Source of the DNA: Chaetorhynchus papuensis
Lineage: Eukaryota > Chordata > Aves > Passeriformes > Rhipiduridae
Length of the DNA stretch: 64,000 bases
Assembly (NCBI GenBank): GCA_013396525.1
Contig: VWYX01000672.1
Span: 138,141 to 202,140, forward strand
Reading direction: 5' to 3'
A model generated the notes under the pieces. It saw only the letters and a list, made by a program, of their open reading frames with translations, was not told the origin of the DNA and made no database searches. How positions within the stretch are numbered: the stretch's first letter is position 1; the number at the start of each line of letters is the position of its first letter. Below, in pieces: positions 20,831 to 31,826 of the stretch. Both the position numbers and the translations under genes were made by a program.

Positions 20831-23800
20831 CTGCCAGCAGAGAGAGGGTGTGAGTGAGGGTGTCCCCACGGCAGGGGCAGTGCTGGGGCAGTGCTGGGGC
20901 AGAGCCAGGCCACCCCTGCCCACGTCCCCTCTGCCAGGCACAGGCACAGGCACGGGCAGCACAGGGACGATGCCGGGCACCGCATCCACTGCTGGGCTCC
21001 TTCCCCACGCTGCTGGCCCCTGGCTTGGGTGTGGCACACAGGGACAGGGCTGTGGGGTGCAGTGGAAGGAGAGGGGACAAGATTTCGGGTTCTGCTGCCC
21101 CCAGGAAGGCACTGCAGGTGCCAAGTTAGTCCAGCTGAGCCCCAGGGAGCATGTGGGATCTGTGCTGGCCTCCAGCCACAGCACTGCCTGGATTGCTGCA
21201 GAAGCAGGGAGAGGCAGGGTGAGAAATGACTTTTAATTTGTATTTTGTGGACTTTGCAACTGGAAACGACTGCAAGATACATATATTTACAGTTGTATAG
21301 AGGAACCCAAAAGATTATCTGGAAGAAGTCCAGTGGGAACCTAGCTGGAATGACAATGCTGCACGAGCAGGGGATCAGTATTTCCAGTGCAGCTTTGCTG
21401 GGAGAAACTCTGCCCCTAGGTCCTGGGGCACAGCAGCAGGCTCTGCACAGGAGGATCGCAGGGCTGTCACTGAGCCTGGCCCAGCCCAGCCCTCAGCTGA
21501 AACCAGGCACACGGGGCTGGGAGGGATGGGGAAGGATGGGGCTCCCCTGGAGCTCTGTCCCACCACGAGAGCCTGTGTGAAGGAGCCCTGGTCACAGGCT
21601 GGGTGCCCACGGTGGGGGACATGGTCAGCCACAGCAGCCCAGGACAGCTGTGGGGCCTCTCCCTCTGGAATCACCTGTGATCCCAACAGAGGCCCTCATG
21701 GTGCCGCTTCCCCCGCATCTGCCGGGGCTGTGGGTACAGTACAGAGGTCTGATCGTCACCTGCCTGGGGACAGCAGAGCTGAGGGCAGGGCACGCCCTGT
21801 GCAGTGTGTGGGCATCCCACAGGGACTCTGAAGTGTCCATGCCCGGATGGGAGCAGGGAATTGCCCCTTCTGCCAGGGGAGATGGAGGAGACACCCAGGC
21901 CACGTGGGGACCAAGGGCCACGGGACACCCCTAGCCCTGGGCTCTCTGCTGACTGCCGTCTTTCCCTCGTGCGGAGGGTTTTGTCTGTGAGCTCACACCA
22001 TGAGCCAGCCACGTCCTGGGGTGGGCAGTGTCCCTGTGCCACCCCACCGGCCCTCACCCCGCCTGCCCACGGGGAAACCGAGTCACAGAGCGGCCGACAG
22101 CCCTCGGAGGGGCGGAGACCCTCGCAGAGGGACGGCCCGTGGCTTGCTCTGTGCCTTGCCCCGGCTCTGGCTGTCCCTGCGGCCGCCCCTTCCCAGCCAC
22201 AGCCCGGGGTCCCTCGGCTGCTGGAGCCCGGGGCTGCGGTGGGGCCGGTCAGCAGGTGGCGGCCGCGCTCCGCGCCCGGCTCCATCCCGGCTCCATCCCG
22301 GCGCTATCCCGGCTCCATCCCGGCGCTATCCCGGCTCCATCCCGGCTCCATCCCGGCTCCATCCCGGCGCTATCCCGGCTCCATCCCGGCGCTATCCCGG
22401 CTCCATCCCGGCTCCATCCCGGCGCTATCCCGGCTCCATCCCGGCTCCATCCCGGCTCCGGCTTCAGCCCCGCTTTTATTCCCGGCTCCATCCCCAGCTC
22501 TATTCCTGGCTCCAGCCCCAGTCCTGGCTCCATTCTCGGCTCTACCCTGGTTTCAGCCCCGGCTCTATCCCCGGTTCTGGCTCTAGTCCCGGTTCTATCC
22601 CCAGCTCCAGTTCCGGCTCCAGCCCCGGCACCATTCCCGGTTCTGGCTCCGGTTCTGGCTCCAGCCTCGTCCCGGGGAAGGTCCGGCTGCAGAGCCCCCT
22701 CCGCCCCGCAAGGTCCTGCCCCGCATGGCTCCTGTAGGGACGAGCCCTGCCCGGAGCCCCCCACAGCCGCATCCCTGCGGTCCCGACCCACCGCTCCCCA
22801 GACCTTTCCCAGCATTGTCCCGGCTCTGGCTGAGCCCAGCGCTCAGGGCAGGCCACATCCCGATGGACATGGTCTGGATGGACAATGCCCAGGGCAGAAG
22901 GAGCCCCGGCCTCTCTATGTGGTATTTTTCACCAGAGACCCCATGACCCCACTCTGCTCCCCTGAGGTAGATGTGAAGGCCTGAAACAGGGATGGATCCA
23001 GAGCAGGCATTTCCAGAGCTCCCCACAGCTGATTTTGTCACCATCTCCCAGCAGAAAGCAGCACCTGATGTCAATGTGAAGGCTCTGTGAGGGGTCCCCA
23101 CACTGCCTGCACCCCACTTCCCTCTCTGTGCTGAGCCTCAGCAGTTCATCCCCAGTGGCTCCTGCTCCTTCCTGCCCCTCCAAACCACTCACAGCAGCCC
23201 GAGCTGCAGCACCCGGAGCACTGACAGCCCCCAAGTGCCTTGTCCCAGGATGTGGAGCAGGTGCCGAGGGCCCTGCACAGCATCACTGCCCAGGTCACAC
23301 AGGGCCCGTCCTACAGGAGCCGCCTCTGGCCCAGCAAAGCTCCTGCTCTGCTCCCCCGGCTTGGTCTGTCTGGCTCAAACCACTGTGGGTCTTCCTCCCT
23401 CAATACCTGGTGCCAAAGCTCTCAGCTGCTCAGGATATCATCCAGCCCAGTGTGCCAACTTTCTGGCTGGTCACAGGGTCCCTGGACACCTCTGGAGCAG
23501 AGCAGCTCCAGGCACAGTCCCAGCAGGCCGAGTGCCCTCAGCCATGCCAGGCGAGCAGCTTCCACGTCCAAGTGGCATCTTGGCGTTGGGATCTCTGCAT
23601 TCCCCCAGAGCAGAAGATGCTCGGAGAGGAAATCCCCACAGCTCCATCAGAGGAGTGCTCTCCCCATGGCTGAGGGGACAGGGACCTCGAGCAGCTCCTA
23701 ATGCCAGGGCTACTGGCAATCACCAGGGTGGGGAGCTCTCTCTGTTCCTCTGCCACATCTTCTCCTGTCCCGCTTGTCTCCTCATCTCTCTGTTCGAGCT

Positions 23801-23935
23801 GGGGTGCAGGAGCCCTGCTGGGCTCTGATCCCACATGGGGCCTCTGTGAGGTGCTGCTGCTGGCCAGACCCCAAGGGCTGCTCCGGGCTGGCCCTGAGGA
23901 CCCGTGCAGAGCTCCCAGAGGAGCTCCAGTGTTAC
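20831..23935 (-). other. DLGAP4: DLGAP4 intron, 3105 bp, with a CpG-containing minisatellite
   Basis: The intron runs from the GTAACA donor to a CTCTGCTGGCAG acceptor. Its main feature is the 22272-22672 tandem array. The flank at 22050-22270 is also CpG-rich. The rest is ordinary GC-rich intron with no exon that I could recognise. Confidence 0.85.
22272..22672. repeat. CpG-containing minisatellite, 10-11 bp units
   Basis: Core array at 22272-22456 alternates GGCTCCATCCC and GGCGCTATCCC units, many in higher-order pairs. A degenerate tail of GGCTC-containing units runs to about 22672. Every core unit junction holds a CCGG. Intronic in DLGAP4. The array opens long frames in all registers, which are artefacts. 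Confidence 0.93.
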
Positions 23936-24153
23936 CTTTGTGTGGTGCTCTGCTCACTCAGGGACTGTTGGGTGGCCTTGAGGTAACTCTGCCTCCGAGC
24001 TGCAGTTTTCGGGGATGGTTTGGGGCTGGTTTCTGAGTCTTCGCTATCGTCATCCCCCATGGCTTTGATGTAACTCCCGCTCCGCATGCGCCGGCACGGG
24101 ATCTCGCTGTCCTTGTCCCGGGACAGCGTGTTGTTCCACTCCCCCTGAGGCAC
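23936..24153 (-). CDS. DLGAP4: DLGAP4 coding exon 2 (residues 318-390), two GK-binding repeats
   Basis: This 218-nt exon starts in phase 0 after a pyrimidine-rich CTTCCTCCTGCAG acceptor (AG at 24155-24154) and ends in phase 2 at CAAAG|GTAACA (GT at 23935-23934). It encodes VPQGEWNNTL, an acidic-serine linker, and two of the short repeats typical of SAPAP proteins: RRMRSGSYIKAMGDDDSED (about 338-356) and AARRQSYLKATQQSL (about 368-382). They are separated by SPKPSPK. In the family, these repeats, when phosphorylated on the central serine, bind the guanylate-kinase domain of PSD-95 relatives. That is established for the family and inferred here from the conserved RSGSY and RRQSY cores. The last codon, AG|G for Arg390, is completed by the next exon. 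Confidence 0.95.
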
Positions 24154-26220
24154 CTGCAGGAGGAAGGGCAGTGTGAGCAGATGTGAGGGATGGCACACGC
24201 CCATGATCCTGGGATCAGCAGGATCGTGGGGAACTGGGGAGATTGTTGGACCTTCCCCTGGAGTGTAGTGGGAATAAGCAACACAATTCCTTCACAGCCC
24301 TCCCTTAGCAGTTCATGCCAGGCAGCCCTTGGCTTGGTGGCCTCTGTTTTAGCACATCACAGCCATTCCCCGCCCCTGGACACCTCCATCCCAGACATGC
24401 TCACACAGCCAGGACAAGCTGCACGATGCCAGGCGTAACAGGGGGAGAGGGACGGTCTCACTGGGCCTGTGTGGGGCACTGGGACAGGGCTGGGCATGCA
24501 CAGACCATGTCACTGAACATAAAGTGCTGTTGTGGAGCAGGGCTTGGGGGTCAGAGCCCAGACCTTCATGGGCTCTTTAAGGTTTCTGAGTTGAACGTGA
24601 CTCTGAGTGGCTGAAATTACTTTCTGGAACCAAGTCAGGCTCCCACAAGTGCCTCTAGAGCAGCTTGAGCACACAGATCTTGTGCCAGCCTCTCTGCAGA
24701 GAGGTGACCAGCACCTTGGGCATGAAAAGCACTTCTAACCCCACCAAGATGACAACTCCACAATTAATTTAAGGCAGACACGGTCTCTTGTTTCCTCACG
24801 AGAGATGAGTGAGCTGATGGTCCCATGGGAGGCTTGAAGTACTGAGCAGCCACAGTAACCACCACCCTGCCTGCCCATTCTGTGAAAAGGTTTGTGGTTT
24901 GGGGATTGGAGACAGAGCCAAGGTGCCCGGGACTGACCAGGACGAGCCACATGTGGTGTGGGACAGGTCAGGAGAAAGATGGGGAAGCCCAAGTTTCCAG
25001 GAGCAAGCCTTGGCTTTTTGGCTCACTTGGATTGCAGCTGGCCTTTGTCCTGCCCTCGAGGACACGGCCGAGGAGCAGCCAGGCCGGATGTGAGGATGCA
25101 GCAGTGTCCATGCCATGCCAGTGCCAGGGCAGCCCAGACTGCTCCAGCAGCAGCTGGGGATGCCATGGGGAGCAGTGACAGGTCCTGTGCTGAGCACAGC
25201 TGGTGCTGACGAGAGTGTCCATGCTGGCTGTGCTGGATGGAGCTGCTGGAGCTGCCCAGGGAGCCGTGGGACTGAGCAGCCACAGCTCACACAGTGCTCT
25301 GGGGGCGCAGGGCTGTGCTGCAGCTGCCATGAGCCAGAGCCCTGCGGTGCCTGTTCCATCCCTGCTCCCAGCAGGGCTCCCGTGGCAGCTTGAGGCTGAG
25401 TGTGATGCTGCTGGGGTGCAGCACCTTCAGGTGAGGCTCAGCTCTGCAGGCCGCAGGCTGTGTCCAGGTCAGGCTCAATCCACACACCACAGCCGAGGGC
25501 TTTCTCCTGCCCAAAGGAGCAGGGGCTCTGCCCGTGTCCCGCCAGGCTGCTCTGTGTGTCCACTCTGGAACAGACCCCAAACCACCCTTGGGGCTGCCTT
25601 GGTGATAGGCCCCTGCCCAGAGTGTGCCCATGACCCAGCACCCCCATTGCCGGGGGATGTGGAACAGAGCCAGGGCTGATCCAGGTGTGTGAGATCCAGC
25701 TGGGGACCAAAGTGGGGCGAGTCTTCCACACAAGGCACACACACTGGCCAGGCCTCCATGGCCCCACTTACTGCTGGTGTGGATCTTCCCAGCCCTTTCC
25801 ACTCTGCTCTTGCCATCTTCATGCTTGGCCATGGCTCCCAGGCTGGCTGCTCACACAACTGTCCAGCCCAGGGGCTGTGGGTGTCATCCATCAGGTCCTT
25901 GTAAATGCAAGAGCCGAGAACCCTTTCCCTGCTGGGTGTGAGTGCAGCCTCTGCCCCAGCCCCTGTCTGTACTGGTGGCCCTGAGGCCAGGAGGGACCCT
26001 GCTGGCTCCAACTGGGTTCAGCCACGGGAAGGATCCCACAGGTCACTGGGATGCCTGGCTCTGACCCTTTCTAAAGGAGACAGGGACCCTGAGAATCACT
26101 TTTATATCTAATCACCTTGGTGTCAGGTCTGGCTGGAGACTGCATTTTACTGCCTGCCTTCTCCTCGGGGTGAGCTGCAGCTCCTGCCTGTGGGGTCTGG
26201 GCCAGCATGGGGCTGGAGAG

Positions 26221-26292
26221 GGCAGGCGGCGCTGGTGAGGGCAGGCGGCGCTGGTGAGGGCAGGCGGGGCTGGTGAGGGCAGGCAGGGCTGG
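26221..26292. repeat. Minisatellite, 19-bp unit, about 4 copies
   Basis: Unit GGCAGGCGGCGCTGGTGAG; the first two copies are identical, the third has one change and the fourth is diverged. Confidence 0.9.
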
Positions 26293-28411
26293 CTGCAGCC
26301 CCTGGCTGAGGAGGGCAGGGCCAGCCCGCAGCCAAGTGTGCCATACAGGACAGGGACTGCAGGACAGGGACTGCCCAGCTGTCCCTGTGCAGGGTCAGCG
26401 CTGGATGGTGTGGGGCAGTGAGGGGTGCTGGGCTCAGCCCAGGACAGAGGGAGCTTTAAGACCTCAGGATCCTGCAGCTGCTCTGCTGCCACTGCTCGGG
26501 GGCACGGGCTGGGGGCTGCTCAGTTCTGCCATGGCTGCTGCATTTACTCTGTGGCCACGGCAGCACAAAGACAGCTCCAGTGTCTCTCTGTCCCGGTGCA
26601 GGCTCAGCACTGCCTGCCTCACAGGGACCCGTCCCTCTCCCAGGAGCAGCCTCCTGTGGCATCACGACAGCGCCTGGTCCTGACCAAGCTGCCTTAATCC
26701 TCCTTTCCCTGCCTCTCCTCTGCTTTGTGCCTTGTCAAGGCAGCAGGACACAGAGCTGCTCTCAAGGTGCTCCCATTCCAGTTCAGCAGTCAAGGGGAAG
26801 GAAGGTGCCTGGAAGGACACCCTCTGAATCGGCTGCCCCACTTGGGAGCGTGTCCCACCTCTGCCTGCACAGAGTCTGCCGGGACTCGCACAGCTCTCAC
26901 TCCTGCGGGACAGAGAGCGGGACAAGGGTTCTGTAAGTGCCACACCTGCAAAGACAAGCAGGTGCCCTCGGGGATCTGCAAAAGCAGTACAGGTCCTTTG
27001 GGTGCTGTTCAGGGTCCTCTGGGGTGCCTCTCTGCAGGAGGATGAGGAGCCTGTCCTGCAGTCTGAAGCTCTGCGATGGGGATGGTGAGCCCAGAGCAGC
27101 TTCTGTGATCAAGGACAGACCGGACAGTGGCCAGTGCAGCCCCTCGGTGGCAGCAGAGTTCCCGGCAGGTGACAGCCGGAGCTCTGAGCACAGACTGTGT
27201 GTCATGCCCCAAGGGGGCATGAGGGCACCCAGGCCCGGCACAGAGCAGCTCCGGAGGCTCCTCACAGGCGGTGGGACTCTGCTGCCCTTCCTGCTGCTCT
27301 CCCAGGTGTGGCCTGGGCTCTGCCCATGGTGCTTTGGGTGGTGTGGAAGGGGTGCCCAGGTCTGGAGACTTCATGGGGACTTGGGGATGCTCCTGCCCTG
27401 GGGCTGCACGGAGGTGAGGAGGGGGCAGCAGGGATGGTCTGCCTGGCTGCAGGACGTGGGTCCTTCCTTGTGCCCAGTTGTGATACATGCGGCACCATGT
27501 GGTGCAGGGATGTGGGATCCGGGCACGTGTCCATCCCTGGAGCTGGGCTCCCCTCAACCCTGCACTGTCCCCAGGGGCTGCCCAGTCACCAGCCAGCAGC
27601 ACCGCCTGGCTCTGCTGCTCTCCTGCCCTGAGCTGAGCACGGAGGGGAAAGGGAAGGGGCACGGGGAGGCTTCCCTCGGGCATCCCCCATCCCTGGACCA
27701 CAAACAGAGCGGGGACTGGGGGAAGGGGAAAGCTCCACTCCTGGGCTCTGGCAGGAGCTGTGGCGCTCCCTCTGCTCGGGGCAGGTCAGGGGAAGAGACT
27801 CGAGGAGCAAACATGGTTTCCATCACACAAGTGCCAGCTCTGCCATGCAGCCAGCCCCGCACACACGGACATGCAGCACAGGAAGGCCCTGCTGAGCGCT
27901 CCAGGGGTGCACGGGCCATGCACAGGCTCCACTGCTGCGGGCACACCGCTGCTCCCTCGGGGGCTGTGTCCCTCGTGCTGTCCCAGGGGCTCAGCCATGG
28001 CTCTGCCATGTCCTCGAGAAAGCAAGCTGGAGCCAGGCTGTCCCTCTGGCAGGGCACCCTCTGGGAAGGAGCTGGGCCGTATTCCTGCTTCACGGCAGCT
28101 CGGTGGGGCTGCTGTGAGGCACTCGGCATTGTGGAGCGGCTGGCACTGACCAGGCCACCCACTCTGGATTACGAATTATTTTCAGGGCTCCTGGGGGTTA
28201 AGGATGCTCTGGGGTGGTCTGACTGCAGGTGGGTTTGGGGAGGCTGATCTGGATGATGCATCAGGTTAATGGTGACTGTCCCCCGGGAGCCCCCACACTG
28301 CCCGTCCCTTTGGTGCTGTCTGCGAATCCACAGCTCCTGCTCACTCCTGCCTGGGGCATCTCCCACCCCAAAGGGCTTCTCAGCCTCTTTCCTTGTGCTC
28401 TTAGCTGCATA

Positions 28412-28447
28412 TGGGGCCCATGGGGACAGGGGGACAGGGGATGGGGA
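28412..28447 (+). other. G-quadruplex-prone run
   Basis: Five G4-5 tracts separated by 2-6 bases (GGGGACAGGGGGACAGGGGA core). Intronic in DLGAP4 on the template strand. Confidence 0.6.
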
Positions 28448-30808
28448 GCGCAGCCTCCCTCCCTGGGGACTGTGCTCTAAGGGCGGAGTTGTGTCACCCT
28501 AGGGACTGATCCTGAGAGACCCTTACCCTGATGGGACAGGGCTGGGCCTGGAGCTGGGTGATCACCAGCTCCAACATCTGGGTATGGATATTTCCAGGGC
28601 CTGGAAACATCACATGGACCCCCAATAGTTCCTGATGAATCCCCAAAAGACCCAGACCCTTCAAATGGGGCAGGAGAGGTGAATAGCCTTGGGGGCTTAC
28701 CCAGCCTGGAGGTTGGGGTGTCCTGTTTGTCCCCATCCCACCCCTCCTGCCCTCCCTCATGTCCCTTCACCTCTGGGACCCACTGGGCATTTCTGCCTGG
28801 CAGCTGCCCCCTCTGCAGCAGGGCAGGGCCCCCGTGCCCCCCCAGGCACTGGTAAAGCAGATCCTTGCTGTTCCTCCCATGGCACACGGAGGGAGTGGGC
28901 TCACCCTGTCCCCAGGTGTGACAGGGGACATGTGGCCTTGCAAAAGGACATTCCCACACACAGGCTCCAGAGGTGACTTCTCCATCGCCCTTCCTGTGCC
29001 CGGGAGGGGTTGGGATACAATGACTCCATCCTCCCGTGAGGTGCCTGAGCCCTGTGCCCCAATCTTTGGGGCTGACACCGGACACCTGGGGACAAGGTGA
29101 GCCCAAGCCACGTGACCTGTGGGCTTGTGGGGGCACCGGGCATCGTGTTTTTGGGGCTGGGTGCCCGGGGTCTTGGTTCTGGTGGTGAGCTGCTGGTGAA
29201 CCGAGCGCAGGGGCTGCCCCAGGCACTGGGGGTGTTGGTCACACCCTGGTGTCCCCCGGTGCCCCTCCAGCCGTGCCGGTCGTGGCTGTCGGCTGCTCCC
29301 TACCTGCTCCAAGTCTGGTGGTGCAGGCTGCTGCCCCTGGCCAGTGGTCCCAGGAGGATCAGAGCAGGAGGGAGCTGGACAAAAGCTTCTCCTCAAAACA
29401 AGATCCCTACCTGGGCGCTGCCTGCGTCGGTCGGCCCGGGGCTGAGGGGCTGGTCCCACCTCCGCGGGGGCTCGCTCGGCTGCCGCGGGGCACCCGTGTC
29501 CTCCCAGCCGAGCGGTGGGGCTGCCCAGCTGCTGGCCAGGCCCGTGCCACCCAGCTGTGCCCACAGCCCTGCGTCAGGCTGTCGAGAAACGGAGGCTCAT
29601 TACATGGGGGGGAATGAGCAGGGCAGCCTTGCACCTCAGAGCCCAGGGGCTGTCGGGGCTGCCTGCCGGGCTCTGTGCTGCAGCCTGAGGGGAGCAGGGC
29701 CCTTGGAGAGCTTGGCTGCAGCTCTTTAACCTCAAATGCTTAACTGGAAGGAGCAGGGGCAAAGAAAAAGAAACCAGGCCAAGACCGTTTTCCCTGCTGG
29801 TGTTCCTGATGCAGTCAGTTCAGTCCCTTGGAAATTTGATTTGCGGACGTGGCCAGCAAGGTATTGGAAGCCGAGTGTGCTTCAATAATTCATCACTTTT
29901 CAAAGCCTCTAAGCCTGCTGGGCACAGCCAGGGAAGCCCCTGGCACCTCTGCATTAAAAGGATGCTGGAGATTTACATACACAGACCAATCCCCTCCTCC
30001 CCCCACCCAGGCCTGGCTTATTTGTCTCCATTCCTCTCTCTAGGGCACAGCCAGGTTCATGCCATTCCAGCGCCGCTTTTGGAACCTGCCACAGCCCTGG
30101 AGCTGTCGGTGCCAGCGTTTCAAACCAGCATCAGCCATGCAGGCCATGCAAGAGGGGCTGGCACTGCCCTGCTGCCCCAGCCCTGCCCCGCGGGCGAGCG
30201 GCGAGGCGCTGCCGGTCCTACCAGTGCTCCGGGGAAGCTGGGCAGAGCGGGGCTGGCTGGGCACGCCGGCACATCCTTGCGATGCGTGGAGATAAGGGGT
30301 GAGTGTTAGTGAGTGCTGCTGACCTTCAGCCCCTGGGTGAAGCTGTGTCCGGTGTGAGATGTGGCCCCTCAGCATTCCCGGCTGTGTGGGCACTTAGGAA
30401 ACAGCCACATGTGGCAGCTACATCCCTGCCTGCCCAGGAGTGCCCCCCAGCACCTGCAGGGTCTGGGCAGGTAGTGGGGACACGTGGGGGGCCCGCAGGA
30501 GATGGGATCGCGCCCAGCACAGGGTGTGGCATGTCCCCTCCACCCCATACTGCCACAGTCCAGGCCAGGGACTGGGACAGCGCTGGAGCTGTGGGAGATG
30601 GACCCCATCAGCACCTGTGTCCTCACAGGAGGAGTAGGGGTCTGTGCCCAGGGCCCTCCCCAGCCCTCTCCTGGCAGTGTGACCTGAGGTGGCAGCTGAA
30701 CCATCTGGAGGTGTTTGATAAGGTCACACAGGCGCCCACTGAGAGGATGTCCCTAAACTCCCGTGCTCTCCCTGCATGGAGCACCCCAGGTTCCCCCATG
30801 GCACCCAC

Positions 30809-31759
30809 CTGCAGGTAGTGGTAGGCCAAGTCCTGGTGGCAGGACTTGGATTTGAGCAAGGCTTTGTCGATGGTGGCGGAGGCCTTCTGGCACACCTCCC
30901 GGGCATGGCTGAGCGTCAGCGTGGACCAGGAGCCCCGCTTGATGTAGTTGGAGTCGTTGTTGATGGGGATATTGGTGCAAGGGTTGACCTTGAGGTCGTT
31001 ATTGCTCTTGGAGGATTTCAGCATGTGCTCGCTGATGGTGTTGTAGGCGTGCATGAAGTACTTTGGCTGGCTGTGGTCGGGCTGCCGGCCCAGCGTCATC
31101 AGCCCCATGGGGTTGCGGTAGCTGCAGGTGTCGCTGTCCAGGTTGTCATCGGAGCTCCACCAGCCGGAGATGTTGGACCTGGTCCTGCGCTTGGGCTCGG
31201 AGGTCTTCGCCCGGTCCTTGCTCTTGCTCCTCCGGTTTTGCTTGGCGTCATCCGCCCCCTTCTTCCCGTTCACGTTGCCCTTGGTGGGGCCCTCCAGAGA
31301 CTGGGACTTGGCGAAGAGCTTCTGCACGGAGTGCACGAGGTGCCGGATGCGCCCCGGGCTCTCGCTCCGGTGCTTCGCGTCGCTCCGCTGGAACTGGAGG
31401 GTGCTGAAGCCGTCCCTGTGGATGGGCAGCTGCTTCTCAAACTGGTCGAGGAGGTTGGCAGGCAGGCGGTTGATCTTTGTGGCTTGGGCATGGCTCGGAA
31501 AAGGGTTTTCATCCGGGACCTCGAAGTGGGAGTTGTAATGGATGCGGGGGAACGTGCTGCTGTTGGAGATCTGGTTGTTGAGCGGAAGGAGACAGTCCCC
31601 GTGGACAGTGTTCTGGGCTGGGAATCGGGGGTCCATGGTGAAGGAGTCGGTGGGGCTGAGGAGATAAGGGTTCCTGTCCTGGGGGGCATAAAGAGAGTCT
31701 TGAGGGGAGTCCAGGTTTTCGGAGAGATGGCGGCTTCTGTTGTCTCCTAAGCCCTTCAT
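30809..31759 (-). CDS. DLGAP4: DLGAP4 long form, first coding exon (residues 1-317)
   Basis: This exon encodes 317 residues in phase 0, from an ATG at 31759 to a CTGCAG|GTGGGT donor (GT at 30808-30807). It carries the family's N-terminal region: MKGLGD at the start, STFPRIHYNSHFEVP around residues 68-82, LPANLLDQFEKQLP at 99-112, and SPGRIRHLVHSVQKLF at 134-149. A very basic Lys/Arg/Ser stretch lies at 166-194, followed by SNISGWWSSDDNLD at 195-208. YFMHAYNTISEHMLK is at 234-248 and the exon ends in LAYHYLQ. There is no signal peptide or membrane segment, as expected for a cytoplasmic scaffold. The open frame continues 54 codons upstream to another in-frame ATG, but a splice acceptor at 31828-31827 cuts it off and relatives start at MKGLGD. 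The ATG context is good (A at -3). The exon is a single uninterrupted frame with no sign of decay. Confidence 0.96.
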
Positions 31760-31826
31760 GGTCCCAGGGCTTCCTAGACCATGGCTCAGGGACGGTGTGG
31801 CAGAGCCCTCGCAGACCTCCCTGCAG
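31760..31826 (-). other. DLGAP4: 5' UTR part of the first coding exon, with a two-codon uORF
   Basis: Reading leftward, a pyrimidine-rich tract ending in CCTCTTCCTCCAG gives an acceptor with AG at 31828-31827, so the exon probably begins at 31826. The leader before the main ATG is then 67 nt in this exon. It contains an upstream ATG in strong context (G at -3, G at +4) at 31782-31780, followed by one valine codon and a stop at 31776-31774, ending 14 nt before the main ATG. Acceptor choice is inferred from sequence only. Confidence 0.6.

Larger units (their letters stand above)
24154..30808 (-). other. DLGAP4: DLGAP4 intron, 6655 bp, no coding exon seen
   Basis: This intron is bounded by a GTGGGT donor and a CTCCTGCAG acceptor. 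It is GC-rich, with no CR1 copy that I could recognise. It holds a 19-bp minisatellite at 26221-26292, a G-quadruplex-prone run at 28412-28447 and AT-rich non-repetitive patches near 28160-28280 and 29720-30070. Open frames here, such as those at 26.9-28.2 kb, have no family resemblance. Confidence 0.85.
1..31826 (-). other. DLGAP4: DLGAP4 gene body, partial (3' half outside window)
   Basis: Five long-form coding exons and one alternative first exon are all on the minus strand, in family order and with matching splice phases. DLGAP4 encodes a SAPAP/GKAP scaffold that links the guanylate-kinase domain of PSD-95-type MAGUKs to SHANK at excitatory synapses. I chose DLGAP4 over DLGAP1-3 because the start MKGLGD, the block STFPRIHYNSHFEVP, the block RSNISGWWSSDDNLD and the exon end KSCHQ-LAYHYLQ are what I recall of the mammalian DLGAP4 paralogue. 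The short-form start MALCLELL is also DLGAP4-like. The window stops before the exons for the proline-rich linker, the GKAP homology domain and the C-terminal PDZ ligand. The upstream limit of 31826 is the acceptor of the first coding exon; 5' noncoding exons probably lie further right. Confidence 0.93.

Noticed and set aside
21804..22984. Frames with IPALSRLHPGS-type peptide repeats
   Set aside because: Produced by the 10-11 bp minisatellite in all registers; intronic.
26937..28247. A 436-codon plus-strand frame in the DLGAP4 intron
   Set aside because: No recognisable domain, atypical composition, starts and ends without promoter or splice context. Chance frame in GC-rich DNA.
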